Below the pieces are notes generated by a model, which saw only the letters and a program-made list of their open reading frames with translations, searched no databases and was not told the DNA's origin. This document shows positions 19,310 to 28,304 of a stretch of 47,352 bases of DNA, in pieces; the stretch's first letter is position 1; each line of letters starts with the position of its first letter. The translations under genes and the position numbers were made by a program. Source of the stretch: Bryobacteraceae bacterium (GTDB lineage: Bacteria; Acidobacteriota; Terriglobia; Bryobacterales; Bryobacteraceae); the NCBI GenBank assembly GCA_025062235.1, contig JANXAE010000004.1, positions 1-47,352 of the forward strand, read 5' to 3'.

Positions 19310-20557
19310 TCAGCGCAGCAGGTTTGCCGCCGTCGTGATGATGGTGGCGTTGGTGAAATCAATGAGGAAAGCGCCGACTAGCGAAACCACCAGGATGGCG
19401 CGTGGCGCCGGCCCGTACTTGCCCACCAGCACTTCCATTCCTGCCAGCGCGTTCGCCGTCGTGCCCAGCATGAAGCCGCAGTAGCCGCCCGTCATCACGG
19501 CAGCATCGTAATCGCGCTTCATCCAGTGGAAAACCGTCCCCACGCCCAGCAGCCATACCAGCGCGACTTGCGCCAGCAGGATCAAAAGCACGGGGACGGC
19601 CAGGTGCGCCAACTCCCACAGGCGCAGTCCCAGCAGCGCCATGACAATGAAGAGGTTGAGCGCGATGCTGCCGAGATCGTCGATGTGATGCTGGGCGAGG
19701 CCGGCGAAGCGGTAGCGGTCGTCGAGATTGCGGATGACCGCAGCCGCGATCATGGCTCCGATGTAGGCCGGCAGCACGATGCCCAGGCGCTGGATCGCGA
19801 GACTGATCAGGCTGCCCGCCCCCATCGCCACGGCCACAGCCACGATGTTGTTCATGAGCGAGGCCTGCTCCGAGACACGGGCGCCTTCGATCGCGGGCGC
19901 GTGCCGTTCGGGGGGATCGGCGGCGTACACCACCTCTTCGAGCGACGCCGGGTCGCGCGTGGGCGCCGGCTTCAGGCCGTGGCGCTCGATGAGGCGCCCG
20001 CCGGCGAATCCGGCCAGCAGTCCTCCAGCCACAATGCCGAACATCGCCGCTGCAATGCCGAGATCGGTGGCCCCTGCCATGCCGAGCTGTTCGAACGTCT
20101 GCCCGAAGGCCAGCGCGGTTCCCGGTCCGCCCGCCATCGTCACCGAACCGCAAATTAGGCCTGCCAGCGGATGGATCCCCAAGGCCAGTGCCATTCCCAC
20201 GCCGAGCACGTTTTCGAGCACCACGCCCAGCGTCGCGATCGCCCAGAACAGCAGGACCTGCCTGCCGCCTTCGCGCACCAGCCGCACGCTGGCGCGGAGG
20301 CCAACCGTGGTGAAAAAGGCGATCATGAGGAGGTCGCGCAGGACAAGGTCGAATTCCAGGTTCACGTACCGGTCGCGCAGCAACAATGCGATCAGGGCAT
20401 AGAGGAACCCTCCCAGCACGCTGGCGGGTATGTTGAGCCAGTCGAGCAGGCGGACCCGCCGCTTCAGCCAAGCCCCGCCGACGACGCCGAGGCAGGCCAG
20501 GGCCAGCACCTGGATCGCGGAGATCTTCACGCCGGGAACCATGGAGCGCGCAATCAT
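19310..20557 (-). CDS. gltS: Sodium/glutamate symporter, GltS family
   Basis: A roughly 415-residue integral membrane transporter with about ten helices. Two inverted halves are visible. The first contains the pore loop CGSVTMAGGPGTALAFGQTF near residue 150, like the GGHGTA motif of GltS. The second contains TGGYCGFMLGTTANALAGME near residue 360. It ends FLIDFTNATIITTAANLL as GltS proteins do. The central hydrophilic linker (HGLKPAPTRDPASLEE onward) separates the halves. Length compares with 401 in E. coli. The start is uncertain between 20602, 20557 and 20542, and no clear ribosome-binding site decides it. GltS-family proteins import glutamate with sodium, but specificity here is inferred. 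Confidence 0.85.
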   Translation of the reverse strand: MIARSMVPGVKISAIQVLALACLGVVGGAWLKRRVRLLDWLNIPASVLGGFLYALIALLLRDRYVNLEFDLVLRDLLMIAFFTTVGLRASVRLVREGGRQVLLFWAIATLGVVLENVLGVGMALALGIHPLAGLICGSVTMAGGPGTALAFGQTFEQLGMAGATDLGIAAAMFGIVAGGLLAGFAGGRLIERHGLKPAPTRDPASLEEVVYAADPPERHAPAIEGARVSEQASLMNNIVAVAVAMGAGSLISLAIQRLGIVLPAYIGAMIAAAVIRNLDDRYRFAGLAQHHIDDLGSIALNLFIVMALLGLRLWELAHLAVPVLLILLAQVALVWLLGVGTVFHWMKRDYDAAVMTGGYCGFMLGTTANALAGMEVLVGKYGPAPRAILVVSLVGAFLIDFTNATIITTAANLLR

Positions 20558-20632
20558 TCTCGCAACAGCGGCGGAGGCGCCGCAACGTGGCGGCCCGTGC
20601 AACGGGCTGGTGGCGGACGCATCTAAAACAAT

Positions 20633-21199
20633 GTGAAGCCTGCGTTCGTGCCATTGTCGGCTCTGTTGGTGGCATTGGCCGGGGCAGCGGCTCCTGCGCT
20701 CTACCGAGTAGCGCCGGGAGGTGCCCCGCCCGAGGAGCTCGCGCCGGAGGTCCGCGAAGTGCTCGTGTCACGGGGAGTGCGTGTGGTGGATTCGCGCGGC
20801 TTCCGTTTTTGCGAGGTTTGGTGGCGCGAGAGCGGCTTCGATTCCGGCACTATCGAGGAGGCGCTCCGACAGGACGCGGTACCGGTCGGGGCTTTGCTCG
20901 GCGTCATCGAGTACCAGGTTCCCAGCGCTGATCGCAACGGCCGTGGCTTCGGGCGCGGCATCTACCTTTTGCGTTACGCGGGCGAGGACTCGGCGGCCTT
21001 GATTCCTGCGACTGCCGATCGCGGCCTCGAGGCAGGCGAGGGCTTTGCGGGCCTGGCCAGGGGCACGCTGCGCTGGACGTGGTCGCCGGAAGGCGCTGCG
21101 CCCCGCTTCGAGATGAACGCGCGGGGCGAATGGACCTTGTACCTCCGTGCTGGGGGCGTGACGGTTGCCTTGCTGGTCGCGGGCGTTCAAACCCGGTGA
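20633..21199 (+). CDS. Secreted protein of unknown function, paralogue A
   Basis: A 188-residue protein with a signal peptide (MKPAFVPLSALLVALAGAAAP) and no recognised domain. It is clearly related to the next gene: YRVAPGGAPPEELAPEVREV here matches YRYEPAGPPPEELAPAIREA there. Both then have a [FV]xExW strand (FCEVWWRES / FAELWFRAQ), a P-x-G-[AS]-L-[LV]-G element, a G-[IV]-Y-x-L-R strand and a closing hydrophobic strand. The start is a GTG at 20633; an ATG two bases earlier runs straight into a stop. The relatedness points to tandem duplication. Function is unknown; the compact beta-rich pattern suggests a small periplasmic or surface domain. Confidence 0.75.
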   Translation: MKPAFVPLSALLVALAGAAAPALYRVAPGGAPPEELAPEVREVLVSRGVRVVDSRGFRFCEVWWRESGFDSGTIEEALRQDAVPVGALLGVIEYQVPSADRNGRGFGRGIYLLRYAGEDSAALIPATADRGLEAGEGFAGLARGTLRWTWSPEGAAPRFEMNARGEWTLYLRAGGVTVALLVAGVQTR

Positions 21200-21256
21200 G
21201 TTCCTCGGGTTCGATCCTGGCCGGCGTTAAGCTGAAAAAGTAGGAGGAAAGACTCC

Positions 21257-21880
21257 ATGAGGAAGTTCCTGTTCGCTTTGCCGTTGGTGAGCCTGTTCAG
21301 CTTTGCCCAGTACAGGTACGAGCCGGCTGGGCCCCCGCCCGAGGAGCTGGCTCCCGCAATTCGCGAGGCGCTCCAAAAGACCGGGCACCGGATCGTCGCA
21401 CCCAACGGCAGCGTCTTTGCCGAGCTTTGGTTCCGTGCCCAAGCGCCAACCGGTCCCGCCACCGCCGAGGAAGGCGTGTCCCTGACCACCATCCCTCACG
21501 GTAGCTTGGTTGGGGCGATCCGGTTCCCCGGCCGCGGCGCGGACCGCCGTGGCCAGGCGATCAAGCCCGGCGTCTATACGCTGCGGCTCGCGTATTATCC
21601 GGTGGACGGAGCCCACCAGGGAGTGGCCCCGCAGCGGGATTTCCTGAAGATCATTCCGGCTTCCGAGGACAAGGATTTGAACGCTACGCCCAGCTACGAC
21701 GAGCTGGTGGCGATGAGCAACAAGGCTTCCGGAACCTCGCATCCGGCCATCCTGAGCGTGTGGAAGCTCGACAAACGGGAGCCGGCGGGTCTGGTGCAGC
21801 ATGAAGGCGATTGGGTGCTCCACGCGACAATCGGAGACATCCCGATCGGCCTGATCATCGTAGGCACGTTCCAGGGCTGA
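21257..21880 (+). CDS. Secreted protein of unknown function, paralogue B
   Basis: A 207-residue exported protein with a signal peptide (MRKFLFALPLVSLFSFAQ) and a good ribosome-binding site (taggaggaaa, 6 bases before the ATG). It shares the whole plan of the preceding gene, and its middle is longer (IKPGVYTLRLAYYPVDGAHQ, QRDFLKIIPASEDKDLN). It ends WVLHATIGDIPIGLIIVGTF. The G-VYTL-R strand and the final IG-I-VGTF strand recall DUF2911-type acidobacterial proteins, but I am not certain. It sits 57 bases after its paralogue, so they may be co-transcribed, although the strong ribosome-binding site allows independent expression. Confidence 0.8.
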   Translation: MRKFLFALPLVSLFSFAQYRYEPAGPPPEELAPAIREALQKTGHRIVAPNGSVFAELWFRAQAPTGPATAEEGVSLTTIPHGSLVGAIRFPGRGADRRGQAIKPGVYTLRLAYYPVDGAHQGVAPQRDFLKIIPASEDKDLNATPSYDELVAMSNKASGTSHPAILSVWKLDKREPAGLVQHEGDWVLHATIGDIPIGLIIVGTFQG

Positions 21881-21930
21881 TCGGGAGAGCTGGCCGGCGA
21901 TCTGGTATGCTGGCTGGGTAGCTCCCCCGC

Positions 21931-24084
21931 ATGCGTCAACTCCAATACAGAACGCCGCGCGGCATTGTCGTAACTCGCGTTACATCTCGTTTGCCCTATC
22001 GGAAGGGACTTGCGCACCTGCTGGACGAGCTGGATCATTACCGCGGCTTCTATCTGTCCTCCGGTTACGAGTATCCCGGCCGCTACTCGCGCTGGGACAT
22101 CGCGTCTGTGCGGCCGCCGCTCGAGATCGTGGGCGTGGGGCGCCAGATCCACTTCCGCCCCCTGAATCCCCGAGGGCAAGTGCTCGTGCAATTGCTCCGG
22201 CGTGTGCTCGCGGAGCACCCGCACTGGGAGAGCCTCGAGCTGAGTGGGGGAGTCCTCACCGGTCACCTGAAGCCGTTGCCGCTTCTGTTTCCCGAGGAGG
22301 AGCGCAGCAAGCAGCCCTCGGCGTTCTCCATCCTGCGGGCGTTGATCGAAGAATTCCGTCATCCCAAGGATTCGCGCCTCGCCCTGGTGGGCGCCTTCGG
22401 CTACGACTTGCTGTTCCAGTTCGACCCCATCCGCCTGAAGCTGCCCCGCGGCGGCCAGAAGGATCTGCACCTGTTCCTCTGCGACGACATCTACTTCATG
22501 GATCGCAAGCGCGAGACGATCGAGCGTTACCAGTACGAGTTCGCCTGCGATGACCTGGCCACCACGGGGCTCGAGCGCAGCGGCGAGCGGCTGCCCGATC
22601 CCGGTCAGCCGCGCGTGGGCGAAATTGTCTCCGACCACACCGCCGAGGAGTACATCGAGAAGGTGGAGAAAGTCCGTGAAGGCATGCGTCGCGGCGATTA
22701 CTACGAAGTCGTGCTCCGTCGCACCTTCCGGGCCCCCTATTCCGGCCCGCCCTCCTATCTGTTCCGTCGGTTGCAGGTGGCCAGCCCGAGTCCGTACGAG
22801 TTCCTGCTCCAGTTCGGCGACGAGCAATTGATTGGAGCCTCGCCCGAGATGTTCGTGCGCGTGGAAGGGCGGCGAATCGAGACTTGCCCCATCTCCGGAA
22901 CCGCCCGCCGCACGGGCGATCCGCTGCGCGACGCCGAGGCCATCCGCGAACTGCTGAACTCGCGCAAGGAGGAATCCGAGCTGACCATGTGCACCGACGT
23001 AGACCGCAACGACAAGTCGCGCGTCTCGGTGCCCGGCTCGGTGCGGGTCATCGGCCGCCGCCTGATCGAATCCTACGCCGGCGTCTTCCACACGGTGGAT
23101 CACGTCGAAAGCGAGCTGGCTCCAGGGTTTGACTCGCTGGACGCCTTCCTCAGCCACATGTGGGCGGTCACGGTCATCGGAGCGCCGAAGAAAGCCGCCG
23201 CTCAGGCCATCGAGGATCTGGAAAAGGACGCGCGTGGCTGGTACGGCGGAGCCGTAGGGATGATCCTGCTCAACGGCGACATCAACACTGGCATCCTGAT
23301 CCGTACCGTGCATCTCAAGGACGGCGTGGCCAGTTACGCCACCGGCGCCACGCTGCTGTACGACTCGGCGCCCGAGCGCGAGGAGCTCGAGACGCGCCTC
23401 AAGGCCACAGGCTTCTTCCGCGCCCTGGAACCTCCCGCCGAGTCCGCACCTGCTCCCGTGGGTCCTGGGCCCGGCGCCGGCGTGCGCATGCTTCTGGTGG
23501 ACAACGACGATTGCTTCATCCACACGCTGGCCAACTACGCCCGGCAAACCGGCGCCGAGGTCGTCACGTACCGTGCTGGCTTCCCGCTGGATCTCATCCG
23601 CCAACTTCGCCCGGATCTGATCCTGATTTCGCCCGGGCCCGGTCGTCCGGAGGACTTCGGCGTGCCCGAGTTGGTCCGCTTCGCCGCCCGCGAGGGCGTC
23701 CCGGTCTTCGGCGTTTGTCTCGGCTTGCAGGGCGTCGTGGAAGCCTTCGGCGGGGAACTGGGCGTGCTCGATTATCCCGTACACGGCAAGCCTTCACGGA
23801 TCCGCCACACCGGGCGCGGCGTCTTCGCGGGCCTGCCCGAGACCTTCCAGGTCGGTCGTTACCACTCGCTGTACGCGCGCAAGGAGAAACTGCCCGAGTG
23901 CCTGGAAGTCACCGCCGAAAGCGAGGACGGCGTCATCATGGGCGTACGTCATCGCGAGTTGCCCATCGAGGCCGTACAGTTCCATCCCGAGTCCATGCTG
24001 ACACTGGAAGGGGACTGCGGCCTCCGCCTGATGGAGAACGTCGTGCGGCTGTATGGTCGCAGGGCCGCACGCCAGCCAGCTTGA
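21931..24084 (+). CDS. trpEG: Fused anthranilate synthase, TrpE-TrpG
   Basis: A 717-residue single-chain anthranilate synthase, which makes anthranilate from chorismate and glutamine at the head of tryptophan synthesis. The chorismate-binding half spans about residues 20-495 (GASPEMFVRVEGRRIETCPI, SGTARRTGD, ELTMCTDVDRNDKSRV, GAVGMILLNGDINTGILIRT). A proline-rich linker (PPAESAPAPVGPGPGAG) leads to the glutamine amidotransferase half (LVDNDDCFIHTLANY, SPGPGRPEDFG, catalytic cysteine in FGVCLGLQG near 594, His/Glu in QFHPES near 685). The usual GVCLGHQ reads GVCLGLQ. Fused forms are known from Rhizobium, Azospirillum and others; a fused phenazine or aminodeoxychorismate enzyme is the alternative. 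The stop is followed at once by the hpnE start. Confidence 0.92.
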   Translation: MRQLQYRTPRGIVVTRVTSRLPYRKGLAHLLDELDHYRGFYLSSGYEYPGRYSRWDIASVRPPLEIVGVGRQIHFRPLNPRGQVLVQLLRRVLAEHPHWESLELSGGVLTGHLKPLPLLFPEEERSKQPSAFSILRALIEEFRHPKDSRLALVGAFGYDLLFQFDPIRLKLPRGGQKDLHLFLCDDIYFMDRKRETIERYQYEFACDDLATTGLERSGERLPDPGQPRVGEIVSDHTAEEYIEKVEKVREGMRRGDYYEVVLRRTFRAPYSGPPSYLFRRLQVASPSPYEFLLQFGDEQLIGASPEMFVRVEGRRIETCPISGTARRTGDPLRDAEAIRELLNSRKEESELTMCTDVDRNDKSRVSVPGSVRVIGRRLIESYAGVFHTVDHVESELAPGFDSLDAFLSHMWAVTVIGAPKKAAAQAIEDLEKDARGWYGGAVGMILLNGDINTGILIRTVHLKDGVASYATGATLLYDSAPEREELETRLKATGFFRALEPPAESAPAPVGPGPGAGVRMLLVDNDDCFIHTLANYARQTGAEVVTYRAGFPLDLIRQLRPDLILISPGPGRPEDFGVPELVRFAAREGVPVFGVCLGLQGVVEAFGGELGVLDYPVHGKPSRIRHTGRGVFAGLPETFQVGRYHSLYARKEKLPECLEVTAESEDGVIMGVRHRELPIEAVQFHPESMLTLEGDCGLRLMENVVRLYGRRAARQPA

Positions 24085-25392
24085 GTGCCGCGCGCGATCG
24101 TCATCGGCGGGGGACTGGCGGGCATGGCTGCCGCCCTCGCCCTACACGAGTCCGGATTCGAGATCGAGATCTTCGAGGCCCGCAACCGGCCCGGCGGGCG
24201 GGCGGGCTCCATCCGTGTCGAAGGCGTCCCCGAGTGGATCGACGCGGGTCAGCACATCCTGCTCGGCTGCTGCCGCAACCTGCTCGACTTCTACCGCCGC
24301 CTCGGCGTCCGACACCTGATCCGCTTCCACGACGAATACGTGTTCGTCGAGCCCGGCGGAAGGCGATGGGTGCTGGCCACCGGAGGCTCCGGCCCGGCAC
24401 GGCTCGCCGCATTCCTCCGCCTGGGATCGCTCGGGCTGCGCGACAAGCTCGCGATCCTACGCGCGATGGCCGTCGTGCGTCACGAGTTGGCCCGGCGCGA
24501 GGACCTGGACGCCGTTTCCATGGGTGCATGGCTGGCGAGTCATCGCCAGACCCCCCGCGCGCTCGCCCGGTTCTGGCGGCCCCTCATGGTGAGCGCGCTC
24601 AATGAAGAGCCAGAACGCGTCTCGGCCTGGCACGCTCTTCAGGCGCTGTGGTTGATCTTCCTGGCCTCGCCCGGCGGGGCTCGGCTCGGCGTGCCCACGG
24701 TCCCGCTCGGCGAGATCTACAGCGAGGAACGCTGGCGCGCATTCCCGAACATAGCGTTCCGTTTGGGCACCCGCGTCGAGCGCGTGCTCACCGAGGGATG
24801 CCGGATCGCGGGCATCCAGGCGCGCGGAGCCATCCACCGGGCGGACGCCTATGTGCTGGCAACACCAGTGGAACAGGCGCGGGCGCTGGTCCCCAGGCTG
24901 GACCTTCCCAAGCTGGAAATGTCGCCCATCGTGGCGGTCCATCTCTGGTTCGAGCGGCCTGTGATGGACTTGCCGCAGGCCGCGCTGCTCGATCGCACCG
25001 TCCAGTGGGCTTTCAACAAGCACGAGGGCCGCTACGTGCAACTGGTGGTCAGCGCGGCCCGCAGGCCGGCGTCGCTGTCCAATGAGGCCGCGGTTGGCCT
25101 CGCGCTCCGGGAACTGGGCGAATTCTTTCCCCTCGCCCGCACCGTGCGGCTCGAACGCGCTCTCCTCGTCAAACAGATGCGCGCCACGTTTTCGCCGGTC
25201 CCGGGACTGCGCACGCGGAGGCCCGCCAACCGGACGACGTTGGCCAATCTCTTCCTGGCGGGGGACTGGACAGACACCGGTTGGCCGGCGACGATGGAAG
25301 GCGCCGTGCGGAGCGGTTATCTGGCCGCCGAAGCGGCGACTTGTGCGGCGAACATCCCGGCTCGCTTCCTCATCCCGGATCCGGCGCCGTGA
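24085..25392 (+). CDS. hpnE: Hydroxysqualene dehydroxylase HpnE (FAD-dependent)
   Basis: A 435-residue flavoprotein of the squalene-associated FAD-dependent desaturase type. HpnE reduces hydroxysqualene to squalene in hopanoid synthesis together with HpnC and HpnD. The N-terminal dinucleotide-binding motif is IVIGGGLAGMAAALALHESG followed by IFEARNRPGGRAGS. Then come the HpnE-typical DAGQHILLGCCRNLLDFYRR and LARFWRPLMVSALNEEPERV, and the C-terminal FAD contact LFLAGDWTDTGWPATMEGAV. The GTG start directly follows the TrpEG stop (TGAGTG), so translation is probably coupled. No hpnC, hpnD or squalene cyclase is present in the window, so the gene is separated from its pathway here. Confidence 0.88.
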   Translation: MPRAIVIGGGLAGMAAALALHESGFEIEIFEARNRPGGRAGSIRVEGVPEWIDAGQHILLGCCRNLLDFYRRLGVRHLIRFHDEYVFVEPGGRRWVLATGGSGPARLAAFLRLGSLGLRDKLAILRAMAVVRHELARREDLDAVSMGAWLASHRQTPRALARFWRPLMVSALNEEPERVSAWHALQALWLIFLASPGGARLGVPTVPLGEIYSEERWRAFPNIAFRLGTRVERVLTEGCRIAGIQARGAIHRADAYVLATPVEQARALVPRLDLPKLEMSPIVAVHLWFERPVMDLPQAALLDRTVQWAFNKHEGRYVQLVVSAARRPASLSNEAAVGLALRELGEFFPLARTVRLERALLVKQMRATFSPVPGLRTRRPANRTTLANLFLAGDWTDTGWPATMEGAVRSGYLAAEAATCAANIPARFLIPDPAP

Positions 25393-25410
25393 GCGGCGGG
25401 CGCTCCCCGG

Positions 25411-25908
25411 TCAGAAACGCTCCCAGTGCAGCACCTCGGCGAGCGACCGTTTCGGGGCTCGCTCGGGCAGCTCGGCTGCGGCCCACCCTACGGGAACGAG
25501 ACTGACCAGATGGTAGCCCTCCGGCGCTCCCACTGCCTTCAGAACGCTGGTGGCATAGGGCTTCTTGTCGCCTGCCACCCAGCAGGCCCCCAGCCCGTGG
25601 GCGTGGGCCGCCAGCAAGATGTTCTGGGTGGCCGCGCTGCCGTCCTCGAGGAAATATTTCGCAGGCCGGCACACCACGACGATGCACGCTGCGGCATCGG
25701 CGATGAACCGACCGTTGTCGGTCAGCGCCGCGAGCTCGCGCAGTTTCTGGCGATCGCGCACGACCACGAACTCCCACGGCTGCTCGTTGCGCCCGCTGGG
25801 GGCCAGGCGCGCACAATCCACCAACTCTTCCAGCAGCGATGCGGGAACCTCTCCCGCGCGGAAATCACGGACGGAACGACGGGTCTTGAGTGCTTCGATG
25901 GCGTCCAT
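25411..25908 (-). CDS. Nitroreductase-family FMN-dependent oxidoreductase
   Basis: A 165-residue small nitroreductase fold. It shows the N-terminal FMN-binding pattern ALKTRRSVRDFRAGEVP, the core ARLAPSGRNEQPWEFVVVRD, and the dimer and FMN region GSAATQNILLAAHAHGLGAC with GYHLVSLVPVGW toward the end. The length suits the short subfamily without the lid insertion. Such enzymes reduce nitro compounds, quinones or flavins with NAD(P)H; the natural substrate is unknown. The ATG at 25908 begins the family homology, and a longer open frame upstream would run across the divergent promoter region. It is divergent from the archaemetzincin-like gene. Confidence 0.9.
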   Translation of the reverse strand: MDAIEALKTRRSVRDFRAGEVPASLLEELVDCARLAPSGRNEQPWEFVVVRDRQKLRELAALTDNGRFIADAAACIVVVCRPAKYFLEDGSAATQNILLAAHAHGLGACWVAGDKKPYATSVLKAVGAPEGYHLVSLVPVGWAAAELPERAPKRSLAEVLHWERF

Positions 25909-25982
25909 AAGCGCGCTTCCAACGCAATATGGTACGATGGCGCCCCCGGTCCCGGCCGTTGCCATGGCGCCGGTGCGGCTTC

Positions 25983-25988
25983 TATGCT
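25983..25988 (+). promoter_or_regulatory. -10-like hexamer TATGCT, possible leaderless promoter
   Basis: TATGCT ends 6 bases before the GTG at 25995. A second candidate, TACGAT, overlaps the alternative start at 25929. Either could serve the metalloprotease gene. Confidence 0.3.
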
Positions 25989-25994
25989 GAAAAT

Positions 25995-26930
25995 GTGGTC
26001 TTCCGTCCGCCTTCGCCGGAGGAGCGCCTGCTAGCCCTGGGACCCACCGCAGGCCTCCCGGAGACGCTGCGCCGGTCCTTCGAGCCTGGCGATGATTTCC
26101 AACCCTTGCCCGAGCCCGGTCCGCACGACTGGTTGGCCCACCAGCCCGAGCCGGGTCAGACCTTCCAACAATTCGTCGAATCGCGACCTCCGCGTCCGGA
26201 ACCCCACCGCAGCGTGCTCTACTTGCAGCCGCTGGGCGAGTTCCCTTGCGGACAGGCCCCGCCCCTGGATCAACTGCGCCGTTTCGCCTCGGCCTTCTTC
26301 TTCATGAGTGTCCAGTTGCTGCCTCCGGTGGATCCCGCGAGCACGCGGATCACGCAGCGCCGCAACCGCTGGACCGGCCGTACCCAGTGGTTGACGGGTG
26401 ACCTGCTCGAGATGCTCCGGAGGCGCATGCCCCGCGACGCTTTCGCGCTGGTGGGTATCACCATGACGGACTTGTACCCCGATCCGGCCTGGAACTTCGT
26501 CTTTGGCCAGGCCTGGGTGAACGAACGCGTGGGGGTGTACAGCTTCGCGCGCTACGACCCCCATTTCCACGGGCAGGCCCGCAAACCGGACTGGATGCGC
26601 CTGCTGCTGCGCCGGAGCATCAAGGTGCTGGCGCACGAAGTCGGTCACATGTGCGGCCTGGCGCACTGCATCTGGTACCGCTGCCTCATGAACGGCTCGA
26701 ACCACCTCGAGGAAGCCGACGCTAGGCCCCTGCACCTGTGTCCCGTGGACTTGCGCAAGCTGCAATACAGCCTTGGGTTCGATCCCGTCCAGCGCTACCG
26801 CCGGCTCATGGAGTTCCACCGCTCGGCCGGATTCGACGACGAAGTCCGCTGGATCGAACGCAGGCTCGCCCGCATCGAGAAAGGGCTCTCCACCGGTTGC
26901 GCGCGCCCCCCCGCTCAAGGGAGCTTGTAG
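25995..26930 (+). CDS. Archaemetzincin-like zinc metalloprotease (peptidase M54)
   Basis: A roughly 311-residue protein with the archaemetzincin metal motif [12 protein letters not shown], where three histidines bind the catalytic zinc and the glutamate acts as base. The second structural zinc site of the family, normally C-x4-C-x-M-x17-C-x2-C, reads CIWYRCLM, then 16 residues, then CPVD. The methionine is present, but the last cysteine is aspartate. [20 protein letters not shown] and the [20 protein letters not shown] strand fit the family core upstream. The N-terminal 100 residues are proline-rich. I chose the GTG at 25995 because recognisable sequence starts there; an ATG at 25929 adds 22 arginine-rich residues. 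The natural substrate of bacterial members is not known. Confidence 0.82.
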   Translation: MVFRPPSPEERLLALGPTAGLPETLRRSFEPGDDFQPLPEPGPHDWLAHQPEPGQTFQQFVESRPPRPEPHRSVLYLQPLGEFPCGQAPPLDQLRRFASAFFFMSVQLLPPVDPASTRITQRRNRWTGRTQWLTGDLLEMLRRRMPRDAFALVGITMTDLYPDPAWNFVFGQAWVNERVGVYSFARYDPHFHGQARKPDWMRLLLRRSIKVLAHEVGHMCGLAHCIWYRCLMNGSNHLEEADARPLHLCPVDLRKLQYSLGFDPVQRYRRLMEFHRSAGFDDEVRWIERRLARIEKGLSTGCARPPAQGSL

Positions 26931-28264
26931 GGCGCCCGGTAGCGGTAGTGCAGGTAGCGGTTGGCGGCTTCGTTGTTAACGAAACGCTCCGCCTTGGCAT
27001 CCCATTCCAGGTAGCTTTTCGTCCTGAGGGCGATGTTGCCGATGAGGGTGGCGGTGGTGGACAGGTGTCCCGTGAGCACGTCGCAGTTGCAGCGCGCGCG
27101 ACTTTTCACGCAGTCCAGGAAATTCCGCACGTGGAAGCGGGTGTCGGCGCTGCCCTTCATGCTCCGCGGCTCCATGACTGGCTTGCGCGAGGGTCCCCAG
27201 GCCCGTTCCACGTTGCGGTCCACCGGCGTGCGCGCGGGCACCTCGACCGTCGCCTGGCTTTCCGGCACGACTTCCCAACGATTGCCATGGATGTACATGG
27301 TTCCCTTGGTGCCCCGCAATTCCATCTCGGCGTTTTGAATGTTGCCCGGCGCTGCGTTGCAATTGTACTGGCAGAAGATCATGAGAGTGGGACCGGGGAA
27401 CTCCCAGAGCACCTCGAGCGTATCCGGGATCTCGCGATTGTCTTTGATCGCGTACTTGCCGCCCATCGCCACCACGGCACGCGGCGCATCCTGCCCGAGG
27501 CACCAGCGCAGCATGTCCACGTAGTGCACGCCGAAGTTGGTCAACTGCCCGCCCGAGTAATGATAGAACCAGCGGAACCGGTAATATGTGCGGTTCTTGT
27601 TGTAGGGCACCTTGGGCGCTGGCCCCAGCCACTGCTCCCATTCCCACTCGTCCGGAGGCGGCTCGTCCGGGGGGCTCCCGATGCCCAACGGCCACTCGTT
27701 CAACACGTGATAGCCCTTGGCCACCGTGACGTGCCCGATCCCGCCCGAGCGGACGAACTCGGCTGCCTCCTTGAGGAAAGGAGCCGAGCGTCGGTGGATG
27801 CCCACCTGGGTCACCCGCTTGGTCCGTTCCGCCACCTCGACCATGCGCCGGCCCTCGACCACGGTCAGCGAGAGCGGCTTCTCAACGTAGACGTCCTTGC
27901 CAGCGTTGCAGGCGTCAATGAACATCAGGGCGTGCCAGTGGTCGGGCGTGGAGATGACGACCGCGTCCACCTCCCTGTCTTCGAGCAGCTTCCGGTAGTC
28001 CTTGTACTTGCGTGGGTTGGCCCGCGATTTCTTCACCGCCAGATCCATGTAGTCCTCGCGCAGGTCGCAGACGGCGACGGTCTGTTGGTCAGCGTATTCG
28101 AGGAATGCCTCGTGGACTTGGTCGCCGCGGTTGCCCAATCCGATGTAGCCCAGGCCCACGCGGTCGTTGGCGCCAAGGATACGGGAATACGAGAGCGCGG
28201 TGAACAGGCCGGCTTGCCGGGCGAACTCGCGCCGGGAATGATCGTTCTTCGTCACACTTCCCAT
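26915..28264 (-). CDS. Gfo/Idh/MocA-family oxidoreductase, Tat-exported
   Basis: A 449-residue NAD(P)-dependent sugar oxidoreductase of the secreted type. The twin-arginine signal is [18 protein letters not shown]. The Rossmann motif [11 protein letters not shown] comes at about residue 40, followed by [20 protein letters not shown] and [13 protein letters not shown], the family's catalytic EKP motif, near residue 125. The C-terminal domain carries [15 protein letters not shown]. Such proteins usually hold a tightly bound cofactor after folding in the cytoplasm and act on sugars in the periplasm. The gene shares 16 bases with the end of the opposing metalloprotease gene. A related gene lies at 36111. 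Confidence 0.92.
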   Translation of the reverse strand: MGSVTKNDHSRREFARQAGLFTALSYSRILGANDRVGLGYIGLGNRGDQVHEAFLEYADQQTVAVCDLREDYMDLAVKKSRANPRKYKDYRKLLEDREVDAVVISTPDHWHALMFIDACNAGKDVYVEKPLSLTVVEGRRMVEVAERTKRVTQVGIHRRSAPFLKEAAEFVRSGGIGHVTVAKGYHVLNEWPLGIGSPPDEPPPDEWEWEQWLGPAPKVPYNKNRTYYRFRWFYHYSGGQLTNFGVHYVDMLRWCLGQDAPRAVVAMGGKYAIKDNREIPDTLEVLWEFPGPTLMIFCQYNCNAAPGNIQNAEMELRGTKGTMYIHGNRWEVVPESQATVEVPARTPVDRNVERAWGPSRKPVMEPRSMKGSADTRFHVRNFLDCVKSRARCNCDVLTGHLSTTATLIGNIALRTKSYLEWDAKAERFVNNEAANRYLHYRYRAPYKLP

Positions 28265-28304
28265 AATCCCCCATGCTAGTCGAATCCGGCGGGGCGCCGC
28301 GAAC

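Noticed and set aside
21694-23784. 696-codon minus-strand open frame over trpEG
   Set aside because: It is antisense to a gene with clear anthranilate synthase motifs, and its translation has no recognisable fold. High GC content keeps stops rare.
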